A stretch of 64,000 nt of DNA. It comes from Lepiota brunneoincarnata (Eukaryota > Basidiomycota > Agaricomycetes > Agaricales > Agaricaceae). The stretch spans positions 496,001-560,000 of the forward strand of contig JAEBUN010000023.1 in assembly GCA_023014365.1 (NCBI GenBank). Direction: 5' to 3'. The notes beneath the pieces are model-generated. The model saw only the letters and a list, made by a program, of their open reading frames with translations, searched no databases and had not been told where the DNA came from. This document shows, piece by piece, positions 61,422 to 64,000 of this stretch. Within the stretch, counting starts at the first letter, position 1; each line of letters begins with the position of its first letter. The translations under genes were made by a program, and so were the position numbers.

Positions 61422-62172
61422 TCAGGGACGTGCGCCAACAGAGAGCGTTCCAGGCTTGGTTGCCTTAACTTCTGGCAGTTGATCCATCTTTTCAATCCAT
61501 GCCCGAATTCTAGGGTTCGTGACTTCTTCCCACTCAGGAACAGTCCTGAGATCATCAAGCAGAGGATAGAGGAAGAAATCAGCCCAGCTGGGTCTCGACC
61601 CAAAAGCATGACTCTCTGGTCCCATCAGGGATGCGACGATGCTGAGATAGTTACGCAGTTTCTGGACTCCCTCTGCAATTTGTTTCCTAACCTCTGGCAT
61701 CGGAGGGGTGGCCGTTATCAAGAGCCTCAACTCGTGGTTTTACCACCCCATACTCGACGGTTGGAAAGCCTGGGGTAAAGAATAGCACTGATTAAGCTGA
61801 AGAAGCATCGACAGAGTCGCATATCCGCTTACCGAGAAAGGCGATCAGACTAACCAGCTCCCACATTTTCTCTTCAATGACAGCACCGCCTTCACCCGCC
61901 GAGATATGTAGACTTGGCTCGGGGGCAATGCGGTCAATGAATCTCACGATAGCGTGGCTTTCGCGTAGATGAATATCATCCACTTTCTTGCCATCTATCT
62001 CGTGGATGACAAGCGTTGGTAGGAATCCAAAAGGATGGTACCTCTCGGCGAGATCTGAGTGTGGCGTAGTGGGAATTTGGTTATACTTCAACCCTTTGAA
62101 CTGCAACCCCAAAGATATCGTGCGTGTGAATGTAGAGAAGGGAGTGCCAATAAGAGTGAAGGGCGCAGACAT
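61422..62172 (-). CDS. Glutathione S-transferase
   Basis: Two exons, 61833-62172 and 61422-61769, have a GTAAGC donor and CCCCAG acceptor. The N-terminal thioredoxin-like fold reads FTLIGTPFSTFTRTISLGLQF, with PFGFLPTLVI (cis-Pro) and LRESHAIVRFIDRIAPEPSL (the Glu-Ser pair binds the gamma-glutamyl group). The all-helical domain has IAEGVQKLRNYLSIV, the conserved SWADFFLYPLLDDL and IRAWIEKMDQLPEV. It conjugates glutathione to electrophiles or acts in redox homeostasis. The exon sum is 688 nt, one base over, with the frame change near 61715; otherwise it would be about 228 residues. The class is uncertain (theta/GTT-like or fungal-specific). Confidence 0.85.
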
Positions 62173-62174
62173 AT

Positions 62175-63555
62175 CGCAAAGATGGGGATTCTTGGATGGA
62201 AGTAGACGAGTGCGACTAGGGCAACCTGGGTACGAGGGCGCGATATGTAGCGACCGTTGGGAACCCAAACAACATCAATCACAGCTCCAGACGCTCCTAT
62301 TGAAGCGGGAGACCGGAGAAAAGAACCCTGCCGTCCGCGTGACATATATCCGTGATGCCTTATCGGGAAATACCCTGAATCCACTGCGTCGAAACGCGAA
62401 GAAAATAAAACTCTGGGGAGTCTAGGATGGCTTGACACAACTGAGAGACGGTATTTTGACGATACCGTTTCTCCAAGAGTCGTGTGCCTCAGAGCTTTCC
62501 AGATACTTTGTTGGGAAGGTGAGGTAAAAATAAACTATATTGTCCTTGGCGTCTACCGTTCCTGATCGACTCAACTGGCCAGACCTGTTAACATAAGCGT
62601 ACATAGGAGTCACCTAACTGTGGGCGTTCGCATCTACATTCTATCTAAATGCTCCCAGCAGACGCATGGAGCAGTTATTGAACTCCACAGCCCAACCCCC
62701 CTTTCACTACACTACTCGTTGTACCGGCGCACACCACTGCGGAGACTTCTCATTCAAGGTAAAAGCCAAATGGGGCGCATCGTTTAACTCGGCTAAATGG
62801 TTGTCTCGTTGAGTATTCAGTGTTTCCTGCTTGGGCGCTGGGTGCGACGATGACGGACGGCTCCCACAGGGTAACATCGACCTGGGTCATTGTAGAAACG
62901 TACATTGTATGGGAGCGTGTAAATCCAATACACCTGGGCCGCATGGGGTGTTGTAACGTGCTGATCTCCACCCCAACACATCAGCAGATTCATCAGGAAG
63001 TAAGGGGGACATCATCCATTCCAATTGCCTTGCTTCCGAGGAGTAAGCCATGTTGGTCCTACTTTAACGGACGATCTGTCATTATGGTATGAAGAAATGG
63101 GGGTAAGCATCCACAGCATGCAGGAACTTTGGGACACGGTGTTTTAAGACACCGCCATCGCAATGAAAAAAGAAGCGCTGATATGAACCCACCAGGACTG
63201 GTGGCATCATACCGCCGTGCTGGGGTGGGATTCCGCTCCCGGAGCTTGACTATAAAGTTGGTGTTGTCCATTTGGGTTTGACATATGTTCGGGAACTTCT
63301 TGAGGCCTATTTTCATCTCCTTCTCTACCAGATTTCTCCGCTTTCAGTTTCAGGTATTCGTCACATCTAATTAGATAGATTGGTAAAGAGAAGAGAGATC
63401 TCTGAAGACACTGAAGTTCGTAAAAAAACGTTCTTGGGTATACATCGGGTCTAATTTAATCCCATTTTCCCGCTCATCACACATTCAACACCTGAGAGGC
63501 GGCTCTAAGCGACAGAAGCCATGACAATACAAGCGAGGCGTGACCCACTCACCTC
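62175..63555. other. Intergenic, no gene recognised
   Basis: About 1.4 kb between the GST start and the next gene's stop. Open frames are short and overlap on both strands, and no motif or repeat stands out. Confidence 0.55.
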
Positions 63556-63559
63556 GTGC

Positions 63560-64000
63560 TCAAAGTATTTCGGAAGGTGACAGCTCGTCATAGGGGCAGG
63601 TAGCAGAAACATTCTCATCCAACAAGAAGTACTGCTGAAGCTCGCGAGAGTCCGATTCACCGTAATTCTTCAGATCCGGGCTCACGGGAATTGGATCGTA
63701 CTTGGCCAGCAGGCCGCGGACTTTGGAAAGAGCGGCAGCTCGTTTTGCGTCGGTGCTGAATAGAATGTCGAAGATCCACTTAGGTTGGAAGACAATTGTG
63801 AGTCCCTTGGCATAGCGGGTGCGGCGGACCTGATGAGCCGGTGTCTGAACGACAGTGAAGAATGGTTCTCCGGCAAAGCAGAAACACCATTGAGCGTGGT
63901 CGATGGTGCGGGGAATGTGGGCGGGCCAAGATTTCTTGTCGAGTTTAGCAACCCCGTCGAGAAGTTTCCAGAAGAGGCTCTGATATTCCTCGACTGAGCG
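63560..64000 (-). CDS. YqcI/YcgG-family protein, C-terminal 146 residues (cut by window end)
   Basis: A single open exon runs from the window edge to the stop at 63560-63562. It contains EEYQSLFWKLLDG, SWPAHIPRTIDHAQWCFCFA, GEPFFTVVQTPAHQVRRTRY and LTIVFQPKWIFDIL, ending in LQQYFLLDEN and TCPYDELSPSEIL. This matches the C-terminal half of YqcI/YcgG family proteins, found in bacteria and fungi. The biochemical function is not established; some members occur near haem or metal genes. The 5' half is outside the window. The frame is clean throughout. Confidence 0.75.
   Translation of the reverse strand, partial: RSVEEYQSLFWKLLDGVAKLDKKSWPAHIPRTIDHAQWCFCFAGEPFFTVVQTPAHQVRRTRYAKGLTIVFQPKWIFDILFSTDAKRAAALSKVRGLLAKYDPIPVSPDLKNYGESDSRELQQYFLLDENVSATCPYDELSPSEIL

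Overview
The window is nuclear DNA of a filamentous basidiomycete, most likely an Agaricomycete in or near Rhizoctonia/Ceratobasidiaceae. Genes are broken by many 45-100 bp GT-AG introns. Families include a WDR59-type SEACAT/GATOR2 subunit, a fungal G-alpha protein and NACHT NLRs, plus basidiomycete-type seven-helix and single-helix membrane proteins. The genus is an inference; no rRNA or other marker is present.

Layout. At 0-6.5 kb lies a tandem array of two membrane-protein genes, with one copy of the unit largely deleted. At 6.5-10.8 kb little is recognisable. At 10.8-12.8 kb is a heterotrimeric G-alpha gene (-), followed by a gene-poor stretch with unresolved relics to 15.6 kb. At 15.7-23.2 kb a serine carboxypeptidase (-) and an MTC5/WDR59 homologue (+) diverge. 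At 24.1-27.2 kb a 941-bp non-autonomous TA-flanked transposon abuts the stop codon of a NACHT NLR gene (-). At 28.0-33.7 kb is a 15-exon NRPS-like gene (-) encoding adenylation domain, carrier domain, a Pls/PosA-type membrane plus left-handed beta-helix region, and a C-terminal RING finger. At 35.0-37.3 kb are a decayed oxidoreductase and an NLR relic. At 37.8-48.6 kb is a compact intact housekeeping block: MET2 (+), TRS33 (-), UBR1 (+) and mitochondrial glutamyl-tRNA synthetase (-). At 49-51 kb is an alpha-amylase pseudogene (+), then a PH/CRIB protein (-), a split-barrel/FNR flavoprotein (+), a catalase (-), a GST (-) and the 3' part of a YqcI/YcgG-family gene (-).

How they fit together. 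The conserved genes serve separate functions: cAMP/MAPK signalling (G-alpha), vacuolar proteolysis (carboxypeptidase), TORC1 control (WDR59), methionine synthesis (MET2), Golgi traffic (TRS33), the N-degron pathway (UBR1) and mitochondrial translation (GluRS). No biosynthetic cluster is evident around the NRPS-like gene, although an oxidoreductase lies divergently upstream.

Sequence quality. My splice models for G-alpha, carboxype 10-like protease, MET2, TRS33, UBR1 and GluRS all sum to exact multiples of three. The NRPS-like gene, the GST and the single-helix membrane gene each sum to 3n+1. Catalase, the flavoprotein, the NLR, the PH/CRIB gene and the oxidoreductase also need single-base frame changes. 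These are either assembly insertions or real decay of mainly accessory genes, and the window alone cannot decide.
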